From the NCBI RefSeq assembly GCF_019021925.1, contig NZ_CP058990.1, forward strand, positions 124,001 through 188,000: a stretch of DNA of 64,000 nt, read 5' to 3'. This stretch comes from Cellulophaga sp. HaHaR_3_176 (GTDB taxonomy: Bacteria > Bacteroidota > Bacteroidia > Flavobacteriales > Flavobacteriaceae). This document shows positions 9,717 through 18,225 of this stretch, in pieces. Below the pieces are notes generated by a model that was given only the letters and a program-made list of their open reading frames with translations, was not told the origin of the DNA and ran no database searches. Position numbers and translations under genes: made by a program. The first letter of the stretch is position 1, and every line of letters begins with the position of its first letter.

Positions 9717-9744
9717 TATAATTTAAAGATAAAAGGCGTTTTAC

Positions 9745-9776
9745 TTGACAACCCCCTATTCAGGATTGTATCTTTG
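9745..9776 (+). promoter_or_regulatory. Bacteroidota-type promoter of queA
   Basis: A -33 TTG (9745-9747) and a -7 TATCTTTG (9769-9776), matching the flavobacterial TTG / TANNTTTG consensus, lie 33 bp before the queA ATG. The 21-base gap is at the long end of the usual range. Confidence 0.68.
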
Positions 9777-9808
9777 CAGCCGCATTAACAATAACAAAAA
9801 AATAATAC

Positions 9809-10858
9809 ATGAAATTATCCGGATTTAATTTTGAGCTTCCAGAAGAACTTTTAGCGGAATATCCTGCAGAAAACAGGGATGAGTCCAAGCTAATGGTAAT
9901 TCATAGAGAGACAGGTAAAATTGAGCATAAAATGTTCAAAGACCTTATCAATTATTTTGATGAAGGTGATGTCATGGTATTAAACAATACAAAAGTTTTC
10001 CCAGCTAGATTGTACGGTAATAAAGAAAAGACAGGAGCTCGTATTGAAGTATTTTTGTTAAGAGAATTAAATGAAGAGCAACGCCTTTGGGATGTTTTAG
10101 TAGATCCTGCTCGTAAAATTAGAATTGGTAACAAACTTTATTTTGGTGATGACGATACATTAGTAGCTGAAGTAATTGACAATACAACATCTAGAGGAAG
10201 AACACTTCGTTTTTTATATGATGGTTCTTACACTGACTTTAGAAGAAAACTAAAAGAATTAGGAGATACTCCTCTTCCAAAATATATTAAAAGGGAAACA
10301 GAAGCAGAAGATGCTGATCGTTACCAAACAATTTATGCAAAGCATGAAGGAGCTGTAGCGGCACCAACTGCTGGTTTGCATTTTTCTAAGCATTTATTAA
10401 AACGCTTAGAAATTAAAGGAGTTGATTTTGCTGAGTTGACATTACATGTAGGTTTAGGTACGTTTAATCCTGTAGAGGTTGAAGATTTATCTAAGCACAA
10501 AATGGATAGCGAAGAGTTAATTATCGATGAGAAAGCTACAGAGATCGTTAATAACGCAATAAAAGAAAAGAGAAGAATTTGTGCTGTCGGAACTACTGCA
10601 ATGCGTGGTTTAGAAAGTGGTGTTTCATCTCACCATACATTAAACACATATGAAGGTTGGACAAATAAATTTATTTTCCCTCCTTACGATTTTAGTATAG
10701 CAAACTGTATGGTAACAAATTTTCATTTACCAAAATCTACATTATTGATGATGGTTTCAGCATTTATGGGGCATGACCTTATGAAAAAAGCATACAAAGA
10801 AGCAATCTTAGAGAGTTACAAGTTTTACTCTTACGGAGATGCAATGTTGATTATCTAA
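9809..10858 (+). CDS. queA: S-adenosylmethionine:tRNA ribosyltransferase-isomerase
   Basis: Builds epoxyqueuosine on the wobble base of GUN-anticodon tRNAs. The 349-residue length fits the family. Conserved stretches are visible along the protein: [12 protein letters not shown] near residue 20, [10 protein letters not shown] near 65, [10 protein letters not shown] near 190, and [11 protein letters not shown] near 215. It is preceded by a good flavobacterial promoter and followed by a terminator, so it is probably a single-gene unit. Confidence 0.96.
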   Translation: MKLSGFNFELPEELLAEYPAENRDESKLMVIHRETGKIEHKMFKDLINYFDEGDVMVLNNTKVFPARLYGNKEKTGARIEVFLLRELNEEQRLWDVLVDPARKIRIGNKLYFGDDDTLVAEVIDNTTSRGRTLRFLYDGSYTDFRRKLKELGDTPLPKYIKRETEAEDADRYQTIYAKHEGAVAAPTAGLHFSKHLLKRLEIKGVDFAELTLHVGLGTFNPVEVEDLSKHKMDSEELIIDEKATEIVNNAIKEKRRICAVGTTAMRGLESGVSSHHTLNTYEGWTNKFIFPPYDFSIANCMVTNFHLPKSTLLMMVSAFMGHDLMKKAYKEAILESYKFYSYGDAMLII

Positions 10859-10877
10859 TATCATTCAAACATCATAA

Positions 10878-10921
10878 AAATCCCGCTTTAGTTCTACTTT
10901 TATTTTAGACTAGCGGGATTT
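10878..10921 (+). terminator. Terminator after queA
   Basis: The arms AAATCCCGCT (10878-10887) and AGCGGGATTT (10912-10921) pair around a 24-base AT-rich loop, followed by TGTTTTT. Its position argues against an rlmN start upstream of 10950. Confidence 0.7.
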
Positions 10922-10949
10922 GTTTTTAATAACACTTATCTTTAATAAA

Positions 10950-11993
10950 GTGGATACAGTAAAAAAGAAAGACATACGAGCACTTACCAAAGAGCAATTG
11001 CGTGAATTTTTTGTAAATAACGGAGACAAAGCTTTTAGAGGCAACCAAGTATATGAGTGGTTGTGGCAAAAAGCAGCGCATTCTTTTGAAGCTATGACTA
11101 ATATATCTAAAGAAACTAGAGATATGTTAGAAAGCAACTTTGTAATCAACCATATTAAGGTTGATGTTATGCAGCGCAGTAATGATGGTACTATTAAAAA
11201 CGCTGTTCGCTTACATGATGATTTAATAGTTGAATCTGTTTTGATACCCACAAAAACAAGAACTACGGCTTGTGTTTCAAGTCAAGTAGGTTGTAGCTTA
11301 GATTGTAAGTTTTGTGCAACATCTCGTTTAAAGCGTATGCGTAACTTAAACCCAGATGAAATTTATGATCAAGTTGTAGCAATTGATAATGAAAGTCGAT
11401 TGTACTTTAATAGACCATTAAGTAATATTGTTTTTATGGGTATGGGAGAGCCTTTAATGAATTACAACAATGTACTTAAAGCGATTGATAAAATCACTTC
11501 TCCAGAAGGCTTAGGTATGTCTCCAAAGCGAATTGTAGTTTCTACTTCAGGTGTACCTAAAATGATTCGTAAAATGGCAGATGATGAGGTTAAATTTAAG
11601 CTAGCCGTGTCATTACATTCTGCTGTTGATGAAATTAGAACATCGATAATGCCTTTTAATGCAAATTTCACATTGGTAGATTTAAGAGAGTCTCTGCAGT
11701 ATTGGTATTCTAAAACAAAAAGTAGAATTACTTATGAGTATGTCGTTTGGAAAGGGATTAATGATTCTCAAAGCGATGTGAATGCACTTGTTGATTTTTG
11801 CAAATTTGCACCATCTAAAGTAAATTTAATAGAGTATAATCCTATCGATGATGGTGAGTTTCAACAAGCTTCTAATGAGGCGATTGATATGTATGTAAAT
11901 ACACTTGAAAACCATAATATAGCAGTTACTGTTCGTCGATCTAGAGGTAAAGATATTGATGCCGCTTGCGGCCAATTAGCCAATAAATCATAA
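10950..11993 (+). CDS. rlmN: Dual-specificity 23S rRNA (A2503-C2) / tRNA methyltransferase RlmN
   Basis: Radical-SAM enzyme that methylates C2 of A2503 in 23S rRNA and A37 in some tRNAs. The cluster motif CSLDCKFC and the methyl-carrying cysteine near the C-terminus (DAACGQLA) are present, as is the MGMGEPLMNY segment. GTG 10950 gives 347 residues with the expected start MDTVKKKDIRAL. An upstream TTG at 10920 would begin inside the preceding terminator and adds unconserved residues. Confidence 0.94.
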   Translation: MDTVKKKDIRALTKEQLREFFVNNGDKAFRGNQVYEWLWQKAAHSFEAMTNISKETRDMLESNFVINHIKVDVMQRSNDGTIKNAVRLHDDLIVESVLIPTKTRTTACVSSQVGCSLDCKFCATSRLKRMRNLNPDEIYDQVVAIDNESRLYFNRPLSNIVFMGMGEPLMNYNNVLKAIDKITSPEGLGMSPKRIVVSTSGVPKMIRKMADDEVKFKLAVSLHSAVDEIRTSIMPFNANFTLVDLRESLQYWYSKTKSRITYEYVVWKGINDSQSDVNALVDFCKFAPSKVNLIEYNPIDDGEFQQASNEAIDMYVNTLENHNIAVTVRRSRGKDIDAACGQLANKS

Positions 11994-12026
11994 AAAAAAG
12001 GGTTGCTCATTGAGCAACCCTTTTTT
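11994..12026. terminator. Bidirectional terminator between rlmN and the LipL32-like gene
   Basis: Perfect 16-bp arms (AAAAAAGGGTTGCTCA and complement) lie immediately after the rlmN stop. The A-run and T-run on either side allow use in both directions between these convergent genes. Confidence 0.92.
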
Positions 12027-12046
12027 AGTATTTATTAAAGCTGTAA

Positions 12047-12733
12047 TTACTCAGCAATCTTAGCATTCAATTCTTCAATTGTTTTAGCCATAACTACACC
12101 AGGTAATTTTATTGGCGAAGCAACTTCAGCCATAAAAGTTCCTTTAACTTCTCCAGTTTTATAAGTAGTAAAACCTACTCTATATAAACCAGCAGTAATT
12201 GCTTTTGTAGGGTTACTTACTTCACTTTTGTATCTAAGTAAAGAGTTGTAGCTACTTCCACTAGGTTGTTTTGGCATTTCAGAACTATCATCATTTCTTT
12301 CTAAAGTAACCCAGTTAGCGCTTTTTGCACCATCTTCAGTTATTCCGTCGCTAGAAACAATGTCAGAACGCTCAAGTGTAATGTAAGTGTCAAAATAATC
12401 TTCTGAACTAGCATTTTCAGTATATTCTTTTGAAGCTATAGCACCTTTAGTTTTACCATCTGTTGGAGAAACCATACGCACACCTAATTCAGGAGCTGCT
12501 AATGGTACCCACACATAAATATAATAAAATTTCTTGTTGTCTTTAACTTCGTCTTCATTGCCTGCTTCAGCATATCCTAAATAAGAAATTACATCAGTGT
12601 AAGGAACTTGAATAGTTTTAGGTCCTATCTTTTTTTCTACCGAGCTACCAAATTTTTTCAATTTCTGAGCTTGTGTAGCGCTTAAACCTCCAACTAACAG
12701 AATAGCTAACGATACAATAAATTTTTTCTTCAT
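12047..12733 (-). CDS. Secreted LipL32-family surface protein
   Basis: A 228-residue exported protein whose signal peptide ends ATQAQ near residue 23. The body matches remembered features of LipL32, the major outer-membrane lipoprotein of pathogenic Leptospira. Those features are a VPYTDVISYLGYAEAG start, a KKFYYIYVWVPLAAPELGVR core (residues about 67-86), MVSPT, YFDTYITLER, YNSLLRYK, and GLYRVGFTTYKTGEVKG followed by a proline-rich tail. LipL32-like proteins are also known in some marine bacteria. There is no lipobox cysteine, so this version is probably a soluble or non-lipidated surface protein. Its promoter belongs to a module shared with two other operons in the window. Confidence 0.82.
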   Translation of the reverse strand: MKKKFIVSLAILLVGGLSATQAQKLKKFGSSVEKKIGPKTIQVPYTDVISYLGYAEAGNEDEVKDNKKFYYIYVWVPLAAPELGVRMVSPTDGKTKGAIASKEYTENASSEDYFDTYITLERSDIVSSDGITEDGAKSANWVTLERNDDSSEMPKQPSGSSYNSLLRYKSEVSNPTKAITAGLYRVGFTTYKTGEVKGTFMAEVASPIKLPGVVMAKTIEELNAKIAE

Positions 12734-12763
12734 TTTAAAATGTTTAATTGTTATTAATTTCTA

Positions 12764-12840
12764 CAAATATAGATTATAATATGTTAGCGTAAATCCCTAG
12801 CGTTAGCGAAATTATTATCCCTGAAATCAGGGGTGGCTTT
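12764..12840 (-). promoter_or_regulatory. Shared promoter module, copy A (LipL32-like gene)
   Basis: Read on the minus strand, the module is an inverted repeat (CCCTG-N4-CAGGG, plus-strand 12819-12832) flanked by a conserved AAAGCCA. After an RCT-containing box (AGCGAAA on the plus strand) it ends in a TATATTTG -7 box (12764-12771). The distance from the C of CAGGG to the final G of TTTG is exactly 60 bases. The same distance is found in copies B (18086-18162) and C (43300-43376). Confidence 0.72.
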
Positions 12841-12949
12841 ATAAAATTGAATTTTGGTTAAATTAAAGTTGTTGCGGCCTGTACAGCTTGTATTTTTTAT
12901 CTAATTTTACATAGAACCGAATTAAGGCATAACTACAGGATTATTTTTT

Positions 12950-13927
12950 GTGAAAATTGTAGCTCAAATAAAAGAACCGATTAATATAGAGATGGAACTT
13001 TTTGAAAAAAAGTTTTATGAATCTATGACTTCCAAGGTCGCCTTATTAAATAGGATTACACATTATATAGTAAATAGAAAAGGGAAGCAAATGCGTCCTA
13101 TGTTTGTTTTTTTAACAGCTAAATTGTTAAATAATGGTGCTGTTAATGAGCGAACGTATAGGGGTGCATCTGTAATTGAGTTGATACATACTGCTACTTT
13201 AGTACATGATGATGTTGTTGATGAAAGTAATAAAAGAAGAGGTTTTTTTTCGATAAATGCGCTTTGGAAAAATAAGATTGCAGTATTAGTAGGTGATTAT
13301 TTGTTATCTAAAGGTTTGTTATTGTCTATTGATAATAACGATTTTGATTTACTTAAAATAATATCTGTTGCAGTTCGTGAAATGAGCGAAGGCGAGTTAT
13401 TGCAAATTGAAAAAGCAAGAAGATTAGATATTACAGAAGCTATTTATTATGAAATTATCCGACAAAAAACGGCAACTCTAATTGCTGCATGCTGTAGTTT
13501 GGGTGCTTGCTCTGTGAAACCAGATTCTGAAGATATAGAGGTTTTTAGAAAATTTGGAGAATATTGCGGTATGGCATTTCAGATTAAAGATGATTTGTTT
13601 GATTACGGTGGAGCTCAAATAGGTAAACCAACAGGTATTGATATTAAAGAACAAAAAATGACATTACCCCTTATTCATGTTTTGAATAACTGTTCAAAAA
13701 AGGATAAAAAGTGGGTAATCAATTCAATTAAAAATCATAATAAAGATAAAAAGAGGGTAAAAGAGGTTATAGCCTTTGTGAAAGATAATGGAGGTTTGGA
13801 GTATGCGGTTTCAAAAATGCTTTCTTTTAGGGATGATGCATTAGAACTTTTATCTCGCTATCCTGACTCAGAATATAAAAAATCATTAGAATTAATGGTT
13901 AATTATGTCGTTGAGCGAAAAAAATAA
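12950..13927 (+). CDS. Polyprenyl diphosphate synthase (octaprenyl-type)
   Basis: Condenses isopentenyl diphosphate into a long-chain polyprenyl diphosphate, probably the side chain of menaquinone. The 325-residue protein has both Asp-rich metal motifs: LVHDDVVDES (first, near residue 85) and FQIKDDLFDYGG (second, near 210), plus GKQMRP near 45. The fifth residue before the first motif suggests a long-chain product, but chain length cannot be fixed from sequence. The GTG start at 12950 gives a normal N-terminus. Confidence 0.9.
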   Translation: MKIVAQIKEPINIEMELFEKKFYESMTSKVALLNRITHYIVNRKGKQMRPMFVFLTAKLLNNGAVNERTYRGASVIELIHTATLVHDDVVDESNKRRGFFSINALWKNKIAVLVGDYLLSKGLLLSIDNNDFDLLKIISVAVREMSEGELLQIEKARRLDITEAIYYEIIRQKTATLIAACCSLGACSVKPDSEDIEVFRKFGEYCGMAFQIKDDLFDYGGAQIGKPTGIDIKEQKMTLPLIHVLNNCSKKDKKWVINSIKNHNKDKKRVKEVIAFVKDNGGLEYAVSKMLSFRDDALELLSRYPDSEYKKSLELMVNYVVERKK

Positions 13928-14049
13928 TTAAACTTTATTTTCTTAAAAATTAGTGTGTTGTTTATTTATTTTAAAATAAATAATAATTTCAGGCAACCAT
14001 TTTAAAGTATCTCTCGTCTACCTTAATAGAAACCAACACCATATTAAAA

Positions 14050-14613
14050 TTGAAAATTATTTCTTTTTATACAAATGAAAAAAACCTTATAAAAAAGGCG
14101 ATTTCTGGTAACTCAGATGCTCAAAAGCATTTATATGAAAAGCATGCGCCAAAAATGTTGAGTGTTTGTCGGCAATATATAAAAGATGCTGATTTTGCTG
14201 AAGATGTTATGGTGACAAGTTTTGTGAAGGTATTTAAATATTTAGACACCTTTAAGTTTGAAGGAAGTTTTGAAGGATGGATTAGAAGAATAATGATTCG
14301 CGAATCAATAACTTATTTGAGAAAAAAACAATTTGTAGTTTTTGATGATGATGTTTTTGAGAGAAACTCACAAAGTCACGATTATTTTTCATCAGAAATA
14401 GATGTAGAGCAAATTCAAATGTTGATAGATAGACTACCAGAAGGTTATAAAATGGTATTCGTTTTATATGCAGTAGAAGGATATAAGCATGCTGAAATTG
14501 CTGAAATGTTGCAGATAACAGAAGGCACTTCAAAATCTCAGTTGTTTAAAGCTAGAAAGCTGTTGCAAGAGCAGTTAAAAAAACAAAATATATTAGGTTA
14601 TGGCACCAATTAA
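14050..14613 (+). CDS. ECF-type RNA polymerase sigma factor
   Basis: A 187-residue sigma-70 family factor. Region 2 is visible (LYEKHAPKMLSVCRQYIKDADFAEDVMVTSFVKVFKYL, with region 2.4 FEGWIRRIMIRESITYLRK), and so is region 4 (LPEGYKMVFVLYAVEGYKHAEIAEMLQITEGTSKSQLFKARKLL, about residues 123-167). There is a short N-terminal extension and a TTG start. It overlaps the next gene by 14 bp. That gene encodes a single-pass membrane protein with the layout of an anti-sigma factor. Target promoters cannot be read from this sequence. Confidence 0.92.
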   Translation: MKIISFYTNEKNLIKKAISGNSDAQKHLYEKHAPKMLSVCRQYIKDADFAEDVMVTSFVKVFKYLDTFKFEGSFEGWIRRIMIRESITYLRKKQFVVFDDDVFERNSQSHDYFSSEIDVEQIQMLIDRLPEGYKMVFVLYAVEGYKHAEIAEMLQITEGTSKSQLFKARKLLQEQLKKQNILGYGTN

Positions 14614-15376
14614 ATTTGAAGAACATATAAAAGAGAAATTAGATGGTCGTGAGATAAAGCCATCTGCTAATGCTTGGGGTAAAATTTCTGGGCAAATAAC
14701 ATCTTCCCAAGAAAAAAAATCAAAAGGTTTTGCTTGGTATGCTGTTGCAGCTTGTCTTATAGGGTTGTTAATTGCTTCTTTTATCATTTTTATAGAAACA
14801 GAGAGCAATATAAATCTTCCTGAAACGAGTATTGTAAATGAAAATAAAGAGAAAAGAAAAGAGTTGGAGGCGCCAATAGAGCAATTTGTTTTACCGCCTG
14901 TAGCTAATAAAAGTAAGGATGATCCTTTAAATGCAATTGTTTTAGAAGATAAAAAAGAAATAGAGGTGCTGAAAAATAAAGAACAAAATTCAAAGAGCAC
15001 TGTTGTTACTTCTAATTCTGGAATTGCAAAAACAGTATTGAAAGATGATAGTGTAATTAAAGGAGTTAACGAAAATGTTTTCGATAAAGATGAAATCATT
15101 AAATTGAAAATTAAAGATCTTGTTGCGCAAGTAAATGCTTTGGAATCTAATAATTCGGTAGTTTCTGATACAGAGATAGATGAGTTATTAAGAAAAGCTG
15201 AGCGAGAAATACTAGCGAATAAAATTTTTAAAGACACATCAAATAAAGTAGATGCAATGGCTTTATTAGATGAAGCTGAAAATGAATTGGATAAATCTTT
15301 AAGAGATCATTTATTTGATACATTGAAAGAAGGGTTTTTTAAAGTAAGAACTGCAGTTGCAGATCGCAATAACTAA
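14600..15376 (+). CDS. Putative membrane anti-sigma factor partner
   Basis: A 258-residue protein with a short cytoplasmic N-terminus (about 45 residues, including SANAWGKISGQI), one transmembrane helix (about 46-66, YAVAACLIGLLIASFIIFI) and a long polar periplasmic part rich in K, E, N and D. Its last 70 residues are predicted helical. The layout and the 14-bp overlap with the ECF sigma gene match flavobacterial sigma/anti-sigma pairs. No zinc anti-sigma motif is seen, so the role is inferred from context. Confidence 0.68.
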   Translation: MAPIKFEEHIKEKLDGREIKPSANAWGKISGQITSSQEKKSKGFAWYAVAACLIGLLIASFIIFIETESNINLPETSIVNENKEKRKELEAPIEQFVLPPVANKSKDDPLNAIVLEDKKEIEVLKNKEQNSKSTVVTSNSGIAKTVLKDDSVIKGVNENVFDKDEIIKLKIKDLVAQVNALESNNSVVSDTEIDELLRKAEREILANKIFKDTSNKVDAMALLDEAENELDKSLRDHLFDTLKEGFFKVRTAVADRNN

Positions 15377-15483
15377 AATCAATACATATTATAATACTTT
15401 TTTTCTTTTCTGATATCAGCTGTATTTAGAAAAGGAGCAGGGAGGGGTTTGTTCATTAATTAATAATCAAAAATAATCACCAC

Positions 15484-16557
15484 ATGAAAATAAATATACT
15501 ATATATCGCAATACTATACTTTGGTTTTTTGACGCAAAATGTATTGGGACAAGAAGACTATAAAAGTAAAATCATTAATTTAAATAATTTAAAATCAGAA
15601 ATAACATTACAGGAAAAGGAGGCGCTTAAAGCAGAAGTTGCTTCAATAATGAAGCGTGTTGATACTAAAGAAATTACAGAAAAAGAAGCACAACAATTGA
15701 AAGAAGATGCGGCAAAAAAACGAGCTTTAAATATTGAAAATAGATTAAGTATAGTAGATAATGAAATTGCACTTTTAGAACGTAATGGAGACCGTATGTT
15801 AGTTTTGCCTACTGGATCAAAAGTTGAGATTAATTTTGGATCAAAAGATGGTGGAGATGACAGGTTGTTTGGTTTAAAAATAGATTCGGATGAAAATAAA
15901 AATAAGTTGCAATATGATAGACGTACTTCTTCAGATTTTGTTATAGCTGTTGGTTTGAATAATGCAATTATTGATAACCAATCTTTAGATGATTCGCCAT
16001 ATGAAATAGGAGGCAGTCGATTTTTTGAAATGGGGTGGCAATGGAGAACACGAGTATTTAAAAATACTAACTTCATGAGGTTTAATTATGGGTTCTCTTT
16101 TCAATTTAATGGGTTAAAAGCAAAAGATAATCAATATTTTGTAGTTAATAATGGACAAACTATATTAGAAGAGTTTCAATACGATTTAGATAAATCGAAA
16201 CTACGTATGGATAATTTGGTATTTCCTATTCATTTTGAATTTGGTCCATCTAAATTAACAAAAACAGATAAAACGATTAGATATGATGTGTACAAAAAAT
16301 TCCGTTTCGGTATTGGAGGGTATGGAGGTTTTAATTTAAGCACACGCCAAAAATTGAAGTATGAAATTGATGGTGATAAGGTAAAAGATAAATTAAAACG
16401 AGGATATAATACAAGTAATTTAATTTATGGATTGAGTGCTTATGCAGGTTTTGGAGGTACTCAATTGTACGTGAAATATGATCTGAACCCTATTTTTAAA
16501 GATGCAATAGTAGAACAAAGAAATGTCTCATTAGGACTCCGATTTGATTTAGATTAA
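15484..16557 (+). CDS. Exported outer-membrane beta-barrel-like protein with coiled-coil N-terminus
   Basis: A 357-residue protein with a signal peptide (cleavage near residue 22, VLGQ). Residues about 25-105 are a charged helical coiled coil (KAEVASIMKRVDTKEITEKEAQQLKEDAAKKRALN). Residues about 145-357 alternate aromatic and glycine residues, with strands such as FRFGIGGYGGFNLS and a final NVSLGLRFDLD, a typical end for an outer-membrane barrel. It follows the ECF sigma operon by 107 bp and may be its target; that is inference. Confidence 0.7.
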   Translation: MKINILYIAILYFGFLTQNVLGQEDYKSKIINLNNLKSEITLQEKEALKAEVASIMKRVDTKEITEKEAQQLKEDAAKKRALNIENRLSIVDNEIALLERNGDRMLVLPTGSKVEINFGSKDGGDDRLFGLKIDSDENKNKLQYDRRTSSDFVIAVGLNNAIIDNQSLDDSPYEIGGSRFFEMGWQWRTRVFKNTNFMRFNYGFSFQFNGLKAKDNQYFVVNNGQTILEEFQYDLDKSKLRMDNLVFPIHFEFGPSKLTKTDKTIRYDVYKKFRFGIGGYGGFNLSTRQKLKYEIDGDKVKDKLKRGYNTSNLIYGLSAYAGFGGTQLYVKYDLNPIFKDAIVEQRNVSLGLRFDLD

Positions 16558-16561
16558 AATT

Positions 16562-16592
16562 AAAAAAGCCAAGACTATGTCTTGGCTTTTTT
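16562..16592. terminator. Bidirectional terminator
   Basis: Perfect 14-bp arms (AAAAAAGCCAAGAC and complement) around a TAT loop. It is shared between the convergent barrel-protein gene and the zinc-ribbon gene whose stop overlaps it. Confidence 0.92.
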
Positions 16593-16833
16593 AATTAATA
16601 GTTTTTTGTTTCATTTCATGAGTAAATTCATTCTCATAATATGCTCTTTTACAATGAGAGCATTCTGCAATTTTGTGAGATGATAATTTGAATAATTTTA
16701 TCCAAAAAACATGAAAATAGTTAGAGCTTTCAATTAAAGTTAATGTGTTTAATTGCTTGCAGTATGGGCAACTAATTGAGTCTAATTTCTTTAAAGAAGT
16801 TTTACCTTGTCTAGTTCCAAAAAATAGAATCAT
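16591..16833 (-). CDS. Small zinc-ribbon protein
   Basis: An 80-residue protein with two cysteine pairs, C22-P-Y-C25 and C58-S-H-C61, arranged as a treble-clef or ribbon zinc site. It starts MILFFGTRQGKT and holds a HVFWI segment between the pairs. The same layout and the HVFWI segment occur in the N-terminal half of the 201-residue protein encoded at 42226-42831, so the two are paralogues. This copy lacks the transmembrane and C-terminal parts. Function unknown; nothing suggests DNA binding specifically. Confidence 0.75.
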   Translation of the reverse strand: MILFFGTRQGKTSLKKLDSISCPYCKQLNTLTLIESSNYFHVFWIKLFKLSSHKIAECSHCKRAYYENEFTHEMKQKTIN

Positions 16834-16976
16834 ATTATTTGTTTTAAACTCAAATATAAAACATGATTTAATACCAAATTAAAAATAGAAGAAGAACCTT
16901 GTTTATAGCTTGAAAAGAAAATTTGTGATACAAATAAAATAAACAAGGCCTTCTTCGTAAACAACCAACTAAAAAG

Positions 16977-17582
16977 TTATAAAAGTTCGAAAGAAACCGA
17001 TATTTGGTAGTCTCTTTTTGAGAAATCAGAACCATAATAAAGTGACTCTGATATTTTATTGAGATTATTATCGTGGATATATATTGCTTTACCCACTTTG
17101 CGATCTATTTTCTTTGCGATAGCCTCTGCCTTTGCTTTAGCATTGTCATACGCTTCTTTTGCATACATTGCTATCTCATCATCCGTTAAGGTATACTCAA
17201 AGCTAGAATCTGATTGTGATACACCAAATGCTTTTACTGAAATAAACTTCTCAAGCGTTTCTATAGAAGTGGTTTTAAACTCAAAGTAAGTACCTTCCTT
17301 TTCATAGCGTAAGAGTTCATAAGCAAACTTGTCTTCTTTCAATGCTTTAAGATCAATACCGTTCTTTTCTAAAGTAGCTAAATAGCTTTCTTTTAATTCT
17401 GGAAAAGTTGTCCCAGGAGCATCGTAATACACATTATTTAAGCTAAGAATCATTTTAGCATTAAATGTAGGCTTAATGGTGTGTGTCGTTGACCCGTTAA
17501 CACTTATGCTTGGTGAAGTCGTTTGCGCCATTGTTGTTATCGTTATTAGTAATATGAAAATGTTTAAAAAATGTTTTTTCAT
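16977..17582 (-). CDS. SIMPL/DUF541 domain periplasmic protein
   Basis: A 201-residue protein with a signal peptide (cleavage after TTMAQ near residue 20). The rest carries the DUF541/SIMPL layout. A beta-strand core follows PSISVNGSTTH. The middle includes KNGIDLKALKEDKF. A helix AKEAYDNAKAKAEAIAKKIDRKVGKAIYI is typical of the family, and the last strand is YQISVSFEL. SIMPL proteins have been tied to stress responses, with no firm biochemical function. It lies 31 bp downstream of the small membrane-protein gene and probably shares its promoter. Confidence 0.85.
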   Translation of the reverse strand: MKKHFLNIFILLITITTMAQTTSPSISVNGSTTHTIKPTFNAKMILSLNNVYYDAPGTTFPELKESYLATLEKNGIDLKALKEDKFAYELLRYEKEGTYFEFKTTSIETLEKFISVKAFGVSQSDSSFEYTLTDDEIAMYAKEAYDNAKAKAEAIAKKIDRKVGKAIYIHDNNLNKISESLYYGSDFSKRDYQISVSFELL

Positions 17583-17613
17583 GTTTCTATTTTTACTTTT
17601 AGTAAAAGAGTTT

Positions 17614-18036
17614 TTATACAGAGAATAAGAAAGATGCTATGATCATCCAAACACCTACGATAATACCAACAACACCTAGTTTTCCTTGTTTTGGAGCTAT
17701 TTTAGCTCTTAAAGCATCTGCTTTTTCTTTAGCACCTTCGTTTTTAGATAAAACATATTTGTTAATTAATCCAAAACCTAACATGAATCCTAATGCTGCT
17801 GAAACAACATTTCCAGCTAAGAAAGTAACCCACCAGATAGGAGCTGCTGTAAGCCATCCAATATTTAATATAGCAGTTATTATTCCCCATATTCCCCAAA
17901 AGCAAAATAAAGCACCGATCCAAGCTTGGTAAGGTTCTACTTTTTCTAAAAGTTCTTTAGCGTTTGGTTTTTTAGCTAAAATTAAAGATGGTACTGCGAT
18001 GATACTTAATAATACTAATGTAATTCCCCAGATCAT
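17614..18036 (-). CDS. Small multi-pass membrane protein
   Basis: A 140-residue integral membrane protein. Hydrophobic segments are near residues 1-20, 38-58, 64-92 and 118-139. The short loop between the last two is charged ([23 protein letters not shown]). The WGIWGI and [12 protein letters not shown] stretches are rich in tryptophan. No family function is recognised. First gene of a two-gene unit with the DUF541 protein, under promoter module B. Confidence 0.7.
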   Translation of the reverse strand: MIWGITLVLLSIIAVPSLILAKKPNAKELLEKVEPYQAWIGALFCFWGIWGIITAILNIGWLTAAPIWWVTFLAGNVVSAALGFMLGFGLINKYVLSKNEGAKEKADALRAKIAPKQGKLGVVGIIVGVWMIIASFLFSV

Positions 18037-18085
18037 AATTTCTGTTTTTAAAAGTTAATTGATTATTTGTTTTTTATTTCTGGTA

Positions 18086-18162
18086 CAAAGTTGCGTTAAA
18101 TGAGAAGTTTCTAAAACCCTTGCAATAGTGAAAAAGCAATCCCTGTAAACCGTGATGGCTTT
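18086..18162 (-). promoter_or_regulatory. Shared promoter module, copy B (membrane protein / DUF541 operon)
   Basis: Read on the minus strand: AAAGCCATCACGGTTTACAG, then GGGAT, a TTCACTA box (AGTGAAA on the plus strand) and a CTTTG box ending at plus-strand 18086. From the C of CAGGG (18145) to the G of TTTG is exactly 60 bases, as in copies A and C. A second CCCT (plus strand) lies 24 bases from the first, also shared with copy A. Confidence 0.7.
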
Positions 18163-18225
18163 ATTTTTATAATTATATTTACAGGTTCAAAGTCTTTATT
18201 ATCAATAGTTAAAACCTTTTTTAAA

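Noticed and set aside
10920..10949. Upstream start for rlmN at TTG 10920
   Set aside because: It lies inside the queA terminator arm and adds ten residues not expected in RlmN. GTG 10950 gives the usual 347-residue length.
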